A stretch of 64,000 nucleotides of DNA from Monosiga brevicollis MX1 (taxonomy: Eukaryota > Opisthokonta > Choanoflagellata > Craspedida > Salpingoecidae), in contig NW_001865042.1 in the NCBI RefSeq assembly GCF_000002865.3, positions 658,914 through 722,913 on the forward strand, in the 5' to 3' direction. The translations under genes were made by a program, and so were the position numbers. Under the pieces are notes generated by a model that was given only the letters and a program-made list of their open reading frames with translations, was not told where the DNA came from and did not search any database. Each line of letters starts with the position of its first letter. Within the stretch, counting starts at the first letter, position 1. Shown in pieces: positions 36,614-48,963 of this stretch.

Positions 36614-36684
36614 GGGGTTGCCGGGAATTGAACCCGGGACCTTCCGCACCCTAAGCGGAAATCATACCACTAGACCACAACCCC
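36614..36684 (-). tRNA. tRNA-Pro (AGG), copy 3
   Basis: Identical to copies 1 and 2. A T5 run follows after 7 bp (36606-36602). A TATATATA stretch lies about 48 bp upstream (36732-36740). Confidence 0.96.
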
Positions 36685-37374
36685 TTTGAGAACGCTTTCA
36701 ACGGCGCTTGATCTCTAGCTGCTTAATTGCTTATATATATGGCGCGTATGTGTTGACTTTGCCCAACAACCCGTAACTTCACACCGCAACAAAAGAAATG
36801 AAAGAAGAGGCGAAAGAGAGCGAAAGAAAAGAGAGAGAGAGAGCGAAAGAGAGAGAGAAAAGAGAAAAGTGAGTTGACAGCAGCCAGTTCATCTCGTGGC
36901 GTTGTTGGTTTGCCGACTTGGCCGCCGTTTGGCATCCTACATGATTCTTCTTCTTATGATAGTACTTACGACACGGGCACGGAGCGCAATATCTGTGCTG
37001 CAGGCGGCTGTCTAGGGATTGAGCGACGCTTGAAGCCCCGCCTACACAAGTCTCCAGCAGACGGCGATGGTGGGTGGGCAGCGGTTTCACGCGTGACGCC
37101 TCCAAAAATCATACCACAATCATACGAGGCGTTGCGACGACGGCAAAACTGCTCCAGTCCTGCCGACCGGCCAGTATGCTGAGGCAGACCGCTTTGAGGC
37201 TTGTTTGAAATTGTCCTCTGCTTGCTTTTCTTCGGTGGCAGCAGCAGGTCGCGCCTTCCTTGAACATACCCATCACAGGGGCGCTTGCGTGTGGGGGTGT
37301 ACGGGGTGTGCTCTCAGCGCAGCTTGCGCAGCGCCATACGCGCGCCCTGTGCCGTTCACCACGACAACAGCGTC
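36685..37374. other. intergenic, purine-rich tract, 5' flank of Rubicon-like gene
   Basis: Holds the upstream element of tRNA copy 3, then a GA-rich tract at about 36795-36870 made of GAAAGAGAG-type units. No gene is supported up to the ATG at 37375. The coding frame is open from 37285, so an earlier ATG there is possible. Confidence 0.5.
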
Positions 37375-40257
37375 ATGGATGAGTATGATGAAGAGTCAGC
37401 AGCCGACCATCGTCGTGGCTCATCAACCCGCAAGGGTAATCGCTCGCGCACCCTGACGCAGCAGCTGATTAACGTGCAGACCAATGAGACGGTTGACCAG
37501 GAAAACAAACATTTTGCTGCTGCTGAATCTGTGATGGCGGCGCTCGAGCTGGCGTGCACATTGCTGGATCCTGTCCATCCAGGCAGTATCCCCCGCCTTC
37601 ATACGGCACAGACAACCGCCACTAGCCTTCAGCTGTTAGACCCCTCCTATCACTGCGACCTGCCCGTGGCTACCAACTCGGCCAGCTTCCAACTTTTTGG
37701 AAGTCCCAGCCGCCGCCACCCTTCTGTTGCCTCGCCAGGTGTTGGCGAGCCGGGGCGAGGTGCTCGGCGGCCTCGCCTCACGGCCATGTCTCAGTCCAGC
37801 ACCCGCCATCACCGACGTTCCAAGTCTGATCCCATGGCCTTTCATATGGGGGTGGGTGATAACACCATTGAGGCGCTAGCTGACGGACCAACGCGTGGCG
37901 TACGGTTACATAGCCCGGCACTGCGCGAAGCTGCCTCAGAAGAGTCTCCCTCAGCCACGCCTATCAACGGTGCTGCAAGCTCGCCGCGAACTCAGCGCCT
38001 GCGAGGCTCGCCCTCACAACCTCAGGCCGTGCCTGTGCGGGGACGTCTTCCCCCACGCGCCGCCAATCTCTCCGGCTCGGCTTTGGGGTCTCGCGCGCCT
38101 TCATCACTTGGCATGGTCTCTCCGCGCCAGAGTAGCTTTGAGGTGCACGATCGCACTGGGCAGACGCCAACCGTGACCATGCTCAGTAGCACACATGACT
38201 CAGATCGACCTGTTCTTCTTGAGCGCACTGCCGTCGACGATAGCAATGACGAGACGCCCTGGACCTCGGTGCGCGTGGATCCATCTCTAACTCCCGTGGC
38301 CCTCGAAGATGAAGAGGAAGAGGAAGAGGAGGATGCGACTGGCGTGCACGTTTTGCACAATACCGGCGAAAGTCCTGATGATGCACCAGGTCGCGGCGTG
38401 GTCCGGCAACCTGAGCTCATAGCAGGCACTGCCGGAGCTCGTGAGGACAGGGGTCACCTCACGCAGTATGCTCGCGCTGACCGGACTCGAGATTTTGACG
38501 CAGACGAAGATCTTGATGATGGATACCTTTCGCCCGTGTCATCATATTTGGACTTGGATCATTCAACGGGCTCTCCCACGGCCATTGCCAACAAGTTTGT
38601 GTTGGCACTGCACTCGGAGCGTTTGCGTGGGATCGTGGAGGAATACCTCAACCCCGGGCCCGATCTGGACACCAGCCTGACCTCCGACTCGCCTAGCTCC
38701 GCGTCTTTGTCCACGTCTGATTCGCGCATCATCCCCACCCGTGGCAATGCCGACTATGCGCCACCCCGCAAGCAACTTATCTTTGATCTGCGCAAGCCTC
38801 CGCGCAGTCGCGGAGAAGCCATGAAGACTCAAAATCATCGGTGCCGCACCTGCGGCCTCAAAGCTGAGTCGCACCTGTCCAAGGTTGGTGCCCTTGATGC
38901 TCATGTTTTTTTTCTTCTTCTTGGGCCTCTGCTTTCTCTGTCGTCATGGCACAGACTGCGATGTCTCTCAGGAGCCAGGGGGGAGGGCCAGACAATTTTC
39001 AGAACGAGTGTGCCGAGAGTATGCATTTCAGCGGCTCAAACGTTCAGATTGTACTTTCCTTCTACCTGCATGCTTTGCTCACGTGATGCTGCTTGCGATA
39101 GCGCTTCATTTTCGACGAATACTTGGGCAGTTATTGCTGCACCAGTTGTCATCAACACCGAGCCAAACGCATCATCCCGGCGTATGTAATTCATTGCTGG
39201 GACTTTAAAAGGCGAGCCGTCACAGACTTTTCTGCACAGGCAAGTGTCTTGTTTCATTCCTCCAATTTACAAACCCGCTTCCTCATGTACGGAACAATCT
39301 TCACCTTACGGCCTCTAATGAACGTGGGGTCAACTTTGAGTCTCTTGCAACTTTGCTCACCTTGACTATAATGCACCTGCGTGCGCACAGGTCTTGGATG
39401 AAACAGCAGATACACCAGCGATTGACATGAAAGCCCACAATAAGCCAGCATGTCGTCGCGGCGTGCTCTTGCAAGCAGCCACGCTCCGCCAACAACTGCA
39501 TCACCTCAAGGCCTATGCTGCCACGTGTCGATACAACTTTCCTCGCTCACCCACGCTCGAGGCCCATCCTCATTTGTCCGATGAGGAATTCGTTTATAGC
39601 CTCAATGAGGTAGGCTGCTGCCAACTGCTCATGCACAAGAGAGTTCGCCAGGCTTCAACGGTTCTCATGTCGTGCGCTCATGAACGGGGGGGGGGATAGC
39701 TGGTGGCACTTTTCAATAACGACCTGCTGAAGCTGCTGACCCAACAAGTGTGCCTGGGCATCGATCACATTCGCAATTGCGAACTGTGTCACAGTCGGGG
39801 GTACTACTGTCTCATTTGCAATTCTTCGGAAATTATTTTCCCCTTTGAACTTCGCAAGACCACACGGGTATGATTTTGCTTCAGTGCCTTTCAGGAGACC
39901 GTCACGATCCGAGCCGCGGTGAAGGTGAATCTCACACACATTCTTCGCTTCATTCTCACACCCAATTGCAGTGCGACAAGTGCAAGTCGGTATATCACAC
40001 CAAGTGTTTTGAAAAGGTGAGTGCAGCACGATGAGCCTTGCTTTCTTGGAATGTCAATTACGATTTGACACAAGTACATGAAGTACATGAAGTACATGCC
40101 TACCCACCATCCGTGTTGTGATGGCTGGTCTCTCATATGCCATGCAACATGCTTCTCCTTATATCTTTGGTAGCGTCAAGGGGCATGTGTGATGTGCGCT
40201 CGTCGCGCAGCTCTGGCCGCTAAGCGAGCCACGGCAGTCCAGGAAGGACCGGCGTGA
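37375..40257 (+). CDS. Rubicon-homology domain protein (RUBCN/Pacer/PLEKHM1/DEF8 group)
   Basis: Six exons in phase: 37375-38883, 39102-39239, 39391-39609, 39700-39867, 39972-40016 and 40174-40257, giving 720 residues. Residues 1 to about 480 are mostly disordered (Ser, Pro, Arg, an acidic EEEEEEE run near 38310), with a short KFVLALHSERLRGIVEEYL helix. The C-terminal part is the zinc-binding Rubicon homology domain: MKTQNHRCRTCGL, YLGSYCCTSCHQHRAKRIIPAYVIHCWDF, LRQQLHHLKAY, QQVCLGIDHIRNCELCHSRGYYCLIC, IIFPFELRKTTR, CDKCKSVYHTKCFEK, GACVMCARR. This domain binds Rab7 and regulates late endosome and autophagosome maturation. I see no clear RUN or PH domain. The intron after exon 2 starts with GC (CAG then GCAAGTG) instead of GT. 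Confidence 0.87.
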
Positions 40258-40747
40258 TCTGGCATGCGGTCTTTCCTTCTCTTTTGACACCGTGGCCGCA
40301 ATGCCTTTTGGTCTTCTCACTCCTCAATTTACAGTTGAAAGAAGAACCTTACATCCGGGTGCACATGTGGATGCAAGTTGTTTAAAATTTCAGAGGGAAA
40401 AATCATTCTTGTGTCGGCCCTTCCCGCCGGCTCGTAGCAGTTTACGTAGCAAGGGATCATTGTCGAGAGGCAGAGGCGGAGCGCCCGATCAAGACTCGAT
40501 GCCAACATTAAAAAAATCTGACAAAGAACCGTTTGTGTGTGTGTGTGTGTGTGTGTCGAAATTGGTGTTGTTTCACGTTCGTGTGCACGTTCAGCTGGGG
40601 CGGTATCTGTGGTCGTTCATGCCGCGACCCTCGGCTCGGGGTGTTTCACGTTGAGCCGAGCGGAGGTCAAAGGGCATGTGTCTGTGAGAGGCAATTGGGA
40701 TCGTCAAGAGATCCTGTTGACTGTGGCGTAGCGACTTGACCCGCAGC
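40258..40747. other. intergenic with GT microsatellite
   Basis: No gene seen. A GT run (about 40533-40555) ends 192 bp before the next start codon. Frames through it encode only Cys-Val repeats. Confidence 0.5.
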
Positions 40748-43700
40748 ATGAGCAGCAGTTTCGATCCCGTGGATGAGGAAGATGACTTGGCCTGGCGTGC
40801 TCGACGACGCTCCTTGCGACGCTCCGACGTATGTGCCCCTGCGCCCCACATCAACCGCTTTCTTTGCGTATTTGCCACAGGCTTTGAAGGGGCTCTTCTC
40901 CCGCTCTTCTATCCCATCAAAAGATTGGACCAAAAAGCTCTAAAACCTCAAGCCCGATCTCACCATTTCCAACTGGCTGATCCTAATTGACGTCCTTGTC
41001 ACCCACACGACTGTGCTTGTAGTCCACTTCATCAAGTCACAACCAGAGCCGGCTCAATTCGGTATGATGGAGCTTGAATGGCAAAACTCCACGTGTCTGT
41101 GAAGATGGCATCGCCTCACCTCCTTCTGGTGATGAGGGTTGGTTCACCTGCAGGTACAGTCGAGCGGCTCGAGCAGGGCTGAGCTCTTTCCAGAGTATCG
41201 TGTGCGGGTTCAGCGCGAACGCGAGCGCAAGAGTCGCCGGAGGCGGTGCGTACATGGCGCTGTTTGAGAAATTGCGCTCTTTGGTCAAGCGCTTCTATAC
41301 CTGAAAGCCACAAACGGCGTTGATATCGTGAGAAGATGATCATCCATGTGTCGGCCCTTGAAACCTTTAGGCAAAATATTCAGGCTGCTCGCGATGCCAA
41401 ACACGCACCAGAAGTTCCCAACTGGGATCATGAAGCCAATGATGGTGCTTTGCCAAGGTGCAATTGCTTGAGGACATTTTGTTGTTGAATCGTGGCAACT
41501 TTCGTGTAAGGTGTATACTAATGCTGTCCTGTGCGGCGTCTTGTGGACCAATGCCAGGGATCGGGCCTATTCGACCGGGTGCGACGGCGGGGAAGCAAAC
41601 AGCGAATCCTTGGTTCCTTTCCTAAAGCGTGAAGAGTATCTACGTCGTTACCAGCTTCAGTCGGAGATCACAGGAAGCCGGGCGCACTTGCCCTCAACCC
41701 GCGCGCCTCGCGCTGTTGTTGGCGAGACCCAAAGCACGCGCCTGAGCTCGCTTCCAGCCATTGCACCCGAAGCCAGATGTGGCTGTAAGTTTTGTCAGCC
41801 CCACGCCCAGTCACGGCTACCATCACGAGCCATGTGGACCTACGAACTGCTGGCTGTCCGCCTGTGGTGGCAAGTGCGCCTCCAGCCCCGGTCAACCTTG
41901 GATCTACTCGAACGGGGCGGATGCGTCTGTCCAGCAGCAGAGATCTTGCCACACTTACCGAAAGACAGCTACGCACAGTGGCCCAGCCGTGTCGAGAGTG
42001 CTCTGGCGGCTCGCCGCACGTCACTGATCCAAGAATTGGTAAGGGAAATTTAATATTCATATTCCTCATGGTGTTGCACAGTACAAGTTCATGGACAGCA
42101 GAGGTGAACATGCCCTTCTCACTTGTTGTCTCTAACTGCCCGAGCAGAACGATCGCGTGGCTGCACTTCGCCCATCGCCTACCTCCCCATCTTTAAGCAA
42201 CGGAGAGACTGTATTCTTGTCCCTTGTCAGCGCCTATCGCCGTGCCTGGAGCGATGTTGTTGCGATTGTGCATCTCTACGATCCGGCCTTTGAGAGTTTG
42301 CTTCGGTAAATCCAACTCTCCCTTCCTTTTTCTGCTTTGCAAGCTTGATGTCCTCGTGCTGCTTACACTTCAATATTCAACGACGGGTTTGTACTGCTTC
42401 CATAGTGCGCGCACACGTTCTCGGCTGGAGCTGATCCTGCGCTGGTACAACCTGGCGTCAAGCTTGTCGGCGGTGCTTCCGTTGGACCCTCCGCCCCCGG
42501 CGCCCACCCTCAAATTTAAGCAGTCGGATTTTCGTCAAAGCAGGGGCGATGTGGCCCATTTTGTCCGTCATGTGCTTGGTGATGAGTGCTTACTTCAATC
42601 GCAGGCAGCGGACGACTTGAAGCTCAATCGTTCAGACTTGCGGGGCGCACTGCGCAGCCTGATGTATGAGCATAATATACGCGTGGCCGCCGAGATTCCA
42701 GTTTCAGCTCCGCCACAGGTTTTAACGATGCAGGACTTGGAAGATCTGGCTCAATTGGCACCAGAGTGTTGCTTGGGCTTACCCAGGGCCTCGACTCCTA
42801 CGTCGCGCGGCTCGGGGTCCCGCGATCGTTCGCACAGCAATTCTTTCAAGGGCTTACAAACTGCTGCCATCCAGCGGGGGTGAGTCCTGCATTGCTCCGT
42901 GTCAAGAGCGCAATAGGCCAGCAATGCAATGGAGTTTTGTATTCTTCCTCAGGCATGGTTTGTGAAGGGCACTCAAGAGGCTGGGTTGTACTTGCTCGGG
43001 CTGTTTTCTGGCCTTTCCTGTCAAGTACTTTGGACGCTTGAACATGTGCTCATGTTCAATGGGTTGGTTGGCCTGTGACCGCCATCATTGCCACCATGCC
43101 TGTAGTATCGTCTATTCCTTTTCAGACCAAGATGGCAACATGTGCTACTTTGCCTTCCCGCTGGAGGAGTCCAGCGGCGAGCCTCTGGTTCTTGGACGCG
43201 TGTCTAGTCAGGCTGAGGACGTCATACGTCAACTCCACCTAGCACCCATGTAAGATGTGCATGTGCTTCGACCTGATCTTTTTTCGATGAGACGGGATAC
43301 GGAATTGCGATCTGTGTGCGTTTTATTTCTCACACCTGGTTCTTCTGTCACCGTGTGGGGACCTGTTACGGGCCACAGCTCTCCACAGGCAGACACTTTT
43401 GCCCATGATGCTGCACATGGGATGTTAACGGAATCGACGACGCAGCGAGGCAGCTTTACTGCTCTGCGGCTGCACAAGCTCTTGACGGCAGCTCAAGCCT
43501 CGGCACAGGCTATGGCGTATCTTGGTGACGGACGAGATGGGGAGGGCTGGCTTAGCGCCACCTTTTCCTTCTGGCAGCAGCTTGATGCCTGTGAAACTGG
43601 CTTTGGTCCAAGCGGGAGGGATGTGGTGAGTCGAGGCTCCGACTCGCTTCGTGCTCAGTGCTGAAATCATAGTGACGCATGCTTGCTTGGTGTCATCTAG

Positions 43701-46700
43701 TTGCTACCCACACTACAACCATGGTTTTGCTGGGCCATTGCCAGTTGCGCAACCGTCGTCACTGCCATGCTTGAGATGGTCACACCCACGTACGGCTACC
43801 TGCCCAGCCATCACTCTCGTCTGCTGCTGGTTATTGTTGAAATCATGTTCGCTGTTGCTATCCTTATCGCCATGTAGGCTCGAAGAATGCCGGGGTCAAC
43901 CTTCCGTCATGCTCATGAATCAGTGTCACCTGGCCGAACTGGGGCTTTCCGTGGGCTTCAAATATCGCGTATGTTTCCTGTTGACCACCTCCCCTGACCC
44001 TTGATGCGCGAAAGCCGTTGTATTTACTCTTATTCTTGACTGACCGGTTTGGCTTTGTGCTTGGCTTTTTTGCAAATTTGCCCAAACACATTTTTTTTTT
44101 GCTCTGTCCCGGCAGCATCGGTGGACACGAGCAGCGCGCACTCAACTGGACCCGTGTCTTGCGGTATGCCAGCCTTTTATCAGCCGGTTTGAGAACGCCT
44201 TGGATGCCTTGATTCAGGTTTGATCTGTGCGCGGTCTCGATGCCACCATTGACCGCCTCTAGCCTTCGTCTGGCATCCCTCAGCCCTCAGTGCGTCTTGC
44301 TTTTTACAATAAATAATACGTTGGTAGGGTTACAGTGCTGTCAATCGGCATCTCTGTGAGGTGGCGCATGAAATTCAACTCCGCCGGCATATCCGCGAAC
44401 GCCTCGTTTTTTCGCGCCTCGATGTGAGCACGCCTTTCCTTCACCGACTAGTGCCTTGTGATTTCCCGTTGCTGATGGCTTACCATTACCATGCTATCCG
44501 ATTACAGCTTGCCGATTTGCGCGTGACGCGCGCAGACGCCTTTGTCCATAATCTGCTGCACCCATACGAAGTCCTATTGGCACGCCTCTCTCCCGTCTTC
44601 TCGCGTGGCTGTTGGGACACCAATGGAGATACTATCCACAAGGCATACACGGACACTTGCTCGCGTTGCAGTCGCTTTCCCCAGGTAGCAAACTATTGTC
44701 GACACGGACAGGATCGTACAGTCCTTTCATGATCTGACACGCATGTTGTTGCGGTAGACGCTGGAGGTGATGGCTATGGATATCCTGCAGCCACTGCGCG
44801 AGCTGATCCAGTTGTTGCCTACCTTTTCGCGCCTCAACGTTCCCCATCCAGATTGGGCCTCAGGTGTTTCCCACCTTTTGCTGTTGCTGCTAATCAGGAC
44901 GCATTGTACTCATGACACAATGCTAACAGCCATCCTGTTGTTAAACATGTTCCTCAAACTGCTGCTGCCATGTAGACTTTTTCGAAGAACTTAAGAGCAC
45001 TTTCGATGATGTGACTGTTGTGCGTTCGCCCTTGCTTGCTTCAAAGACTTGGCAAGTGTGGTAGCAGAACCTGTCTCATTGTGATGTCGTTGCGCAGCTG
45101 GAGACGACTCAGCTGCAGTGGACATCAGATCACTCTGATGACAACGGGGTATGACAAACGGTCGATCGCTTGCTTGGGCATGTCTTACTTGGTTGAGTAA
45201 TCATGATAGCCGCCATACAGGGTTGCGCTGATGCCTGGTGTATCTGTGTGTGTTTTCATTTGCACGTGTGGCGTGTCAGATTTTGGTCAATTCCTCGCAC
45301 ACGGCCATGCTCGTCTATGGGGAAAATCACAAGCAGCGAGCGTTGGAGCTGCAAGCATTCTGCCAACAACACACCCAACAGCTTGTTGAATTGACCGCTC
45401 TAGACACCAACAAGGATCAACTCCGGTCCCGCGTGGCCGACATCCAGCATTACTGCAAAGGTGCGGCCAACTTCTCGTCCCAAGATTTGTTGCATCGAAC
45501 TTACCGACAGGCTTGTGCGTATACGGCTATTCTGTTGGCTGTAACTGAGTAGCTATGGTTAAATGCCTTTATGCACGACAAGCCTGTATCCCTATGGCTC
45601 AAACCGTGGCCCTCTCGAACAACATGGCCGTGCTCTTCAACGTTTTCCGTCACATTCTCGACCTCTTTCCAGGTATGAAGTGATTGCTCTGAGCAATTGG
45701 TGGCAGAGAGGCAGCTTATCAGACATTTCACGTGAATGTAGATCTATTGGACATGAGTGAGATTCCCATGTTGTTGTGCGATTGGCTGGATCTGCGTAAC
45801 AACTCAAGCTGGTCTCGACGGGTTCTTCAAGCGGTGAGGCACAAAGGCACTGGTCGCAGCGTGTTTCAGAAAAAATGGTCCTTCTCTTCCGTTACATAAG
45901 GCTGAGGCACAGCTCTACTGTCAGGTCTCACCCATCATCTTGACTAATCTTGTAGGGTCGTACATTTGTCCAACATCTCATTCCAGAAGGCATCTGGTTG
46001 TGTCGCCTTTTTTACATGTTATCTGATGCTGAATTTGAGCAACTGTACTCTCGCCGTCATCTACTGCCTCGGCACGGCGATATGGAAGCCTTTGAGAGCG
46101 GTCAGTGTGCCTTGATCCAAGAAATGCGAGGGGAGAGAGAGCTTGAGAGAGAGAGAGCTTGAGAGATGTCTGCCTATTCATTTCGTCCAGTGACTGACAT
46201 GCGAGGGCTTGTGTTACGCGGTATCCTGTAGATTGTGGATGCTCTAGCCAATCCTGGCTATCAATGGCACGTTTATCACCACAGGTTCGTCTGTGCCGTT
46301 CAAAGAATGCACGTGTGCCATGATGTTGAATCAGCTGGGCTAGCAAAGTACAGGAGATGGACGTCAAGCAAAGCTGAATTTTTGTGGATTTGCTGTACTG
46401 TAGCCGAGCATATCTACTCCCGCATTGCCACGCTTGGCCCAGCTGGACGTTGCGCAGGTACTGCAGACTGCATAATACCTGAGCTGTTTGGCGTGTTGTT
46501 GATTTGTCGTCTCTTCCCATCCCATCCCATCTGGCACGGGTCGCGTGGGGTGGTACGGCTTGCTTGCCACCATTGACCGGCTTTTAGGCGTGGAAGAGGG
46601 TGGATAGTTTATATCGAAATGGGATAAAGCGCAATTTGGAGGCGCTGCCTGTATCGCGCTCAGATGATGTCCAATACGGTCTGTGCACTTCTGCATATAG

Positions 46701-48519
46701 CTTGTTGGTACCGTATGGGCCAGCACTTATCAGGTGCAAAGCCTGGTCAAGAGCGTTCTTGTTCTAACCGGTCTCGATCTGCGGCGTTTGCATCAAGCAG
46801 GTCCCAATCGGCTATGGTATCTCGCGGCCGGAGAGCCATGCAGGTGGGTCTAGGAGAGTATATCGGGGTCTCTGGCCGCATGTCGTTTGGCATCGGCTCA
46901 AGGCTTGTAGCCTTTCTCGCGCAGGACGTGGATGAGGCGCTCACTTGTCTTGGCGAACTGTGGATGGTTGTCTTGATCATAGGGGTGGGTTTGGGCAAGT
47001 GCATGTTGCGTACATGGTGGCGGGGCGACGCAAGATTGCAGTCAAGTACTGCAAGCGATCAAGCAAAGAAAAGGTGTGCTTGCTTGTCTCAACTGTGCTG
47101 GCATGTTGCATACTTATATTTGTGGTCAGCCAATTCATTATGCATGGAATCCTCCTTCTGCGCAGGAGGCACTGGGGCTTGAAAGTGAGCACAAGTTTCT
47201 TCAGCGTTTGAATCATCCAGCAATCTGCCAGGTGTTTGCATTGGAACGGGCAGGGGATAAGCAGTACTTGGCCATGGAGTACTATGAGGGTGGCACGCTC
47301 AAAGAATTACTTTTCAATGCCGGCCAGCCGCGCTTTGAAGTCGAGCTGCAGTTTCAAGCTGCTTGCAAGTGCGAGAATCGTTTTCTGTGATCTGTGACGC
47401 TCACATCATTAGTACAGCTGCGATCTGCTGGTGTTGCCATCGCTCATTTTTTCTTTTTTGCTCGCCGCTTGCCTGTGCTGCTGCATCGATGGCTCGTGGG
47501 GAGCAGATACACGCGCCAGCTCATTGAAGGACTACACTACTTGCACACGGCGGGTGTGGCACACCTGGACATTAAGCCAGATGTACGTACCAAAGGAACG
47601 AGAAAAGGTGTTGCAATGCATCTGCCCGGCTGAGGGTGCTCATTGGTGATGCTGGGCTTTGGATGCTGGGCCGGCTTTTTGCACAGAATTTGATGCTGAC
47701 AATCAACCACGTGCAGCTGGTGGTGAGTTCCGCCGTTTGTGGTCGACGAAGCGTAACCGTGTCTGGATGGCGCGCTTTGTTTCACTTTAAATTTTGCATC
47801 ATTGACTAGATCATTGACTTTGGGTCAGCCCAAAGCCGTTCTGCGACTTCACAGCTCCCTGGCACGCATGGGTACGAGACTCAAGGACGCGTTTTCTCTT
47901 TTCTTTTATTTTTTTATTTTTTTTATTTTTTGGGGCCATCTTTGTCTCGCCAGTTGCGGGTAGCCCTTTTCGATCCGCGATGAAAGGGTGAAGTTTGGTC
48001 GGGAGTTGCGCGTCATGTGTTTCATTTTTCGACCGAGTCCATCTCATGAGACCGTTGTTGGGCATGCTCGGCAGTTATTCTGCACCAGAGCTATATGATC
48101 CAAGCTTGAGGACCGCGGGCGATTTGGCCACATGCGATGTCTGGAGTGCCTGCATGACGACCATCGCGATGTTGCTGGGCCGGAATCCAGACATTCCCGG
48201 AACGTCGTAAGGCTCGCCCGCTGAATCAGCGTTTTATTCACCCCCGCCTCTCAATTTGTAGACGTGCTCATCTCTTGTGGGCGGCTCACTCGTGCGCCTC
48301 CCTTGCTGGACGGATCATCTTAGAGAAGCAGCCCAGCAAGGACTGATGCAGCTTCGCCGTATTTATGGCAAACTTCCCGATTTCAACGAGTATGTCGAGC
48401 CATACTTGACCTCTGCCCTGTGTCTCGATACGCGAGAGCGAGCCACAACTGAGGCTCTGCAAGAGCTAGCAATTTGTCTCGACCACAGCCTGTTGGACTC
48501 ATTCCAACAAGAAGTGTGA
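40748..48519 (+). CDS. large protein with C-terminal protein kinase domain, perhaps MAP3K4-like
   Basis: More than twenty exons. The N-terminus is MSSSFDPVDEEDDLAWRARRRS, then an Arg-rich segment (about 41154-41240). A long helical region follows, with landmarks ELLAVRLWWQVRLQPRSTLDLL (about 41850), VSAYRRAWSDVVAIVHLYDP (42225), LEECRGQPSVMLMNQCHLAELGL (43871) and YSAVNRHLCEVAHEIQLRRHI (44330). The exon ending at 43251 joins in phase to the one starting near 43379, so I keep one gene. The kinase lies at about 46975-48519: glycine loop GFGQVHVAY, IAVKYCKR, EYYEGGTLKELL, catalytic loop HLDIKPDNLML, IIDFGSAQ, GSYSAPELYD and CDVWSACMTTIAMLLG. A long N-terminus before a STE-like kinase suggests MAP3K4, but I cannot align the N-terminus with confidence. 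It has HLD rather than HRD. Two adjacent genes remain possible. Confidence 0.65.
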
Positions 48520-48963
48520 TACCTTTTCGATAACTACCAAGTAAGATGCTACGTCCTGTCCTTCTCTTGTGCGTTGTGTGCGCGCCTCGAGAAAAATTGA
48601 CACTGATCCATGCATCTGTTCAATGGGTTGGCGTCGCCAGCGTGAGCTTGGGGAGCCAACGTTGTCATAAGACCAAACAATTTTTGCATGCATGCACCTT
48701 CAGTATCCTTAAAAAAATAAAAACGAAACAAAGCTTGACAACCAACACTTGCTTTTGCGCACATGTGTGTGTGTATGCGCGTGTATGTGTATGTGTATGT
48801 GTATGTGTGTGTGTGCTGTTGTCAAGTAGCTGGTTGTCAGACGTTTAGGTTGCAGTCCTGAGTTTTGTTGGCAACAATGGATTTTTCATTTTTTGTTGGA
48901 TGAGCTGTGGCTCGGATTTGAGCTGCAGTCACTCCTTGTGGCAAGAGCGAACGGAGCAAGAGC
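48520..48963. other. intergenic with GT-rich microsatellite
   Basis: Nothing coding seen. A run of GT/GTAT units lies at about 48763-48815, ending about 148 bp before the next start codon. Confidence 0.5.

Noticed and set aside
36247-36684. Tandem repeats of about 180 bp as a CRISPR-like or satellite array
   Set aside because: The repeated 71-base unit is a complete tRNA-Pro cloverleaf, and the spacers differ in length and sequence.
43651-43860. Hydrophobic stretch suggesting a membrane helix in the kinase gene
   Set aside because: The downstream half (LLLVIVEIMFAVAILIAM) reads into a stop and is best explained as intron after a donor near 43789; the exon then joins LEECRGQPSV in phase.
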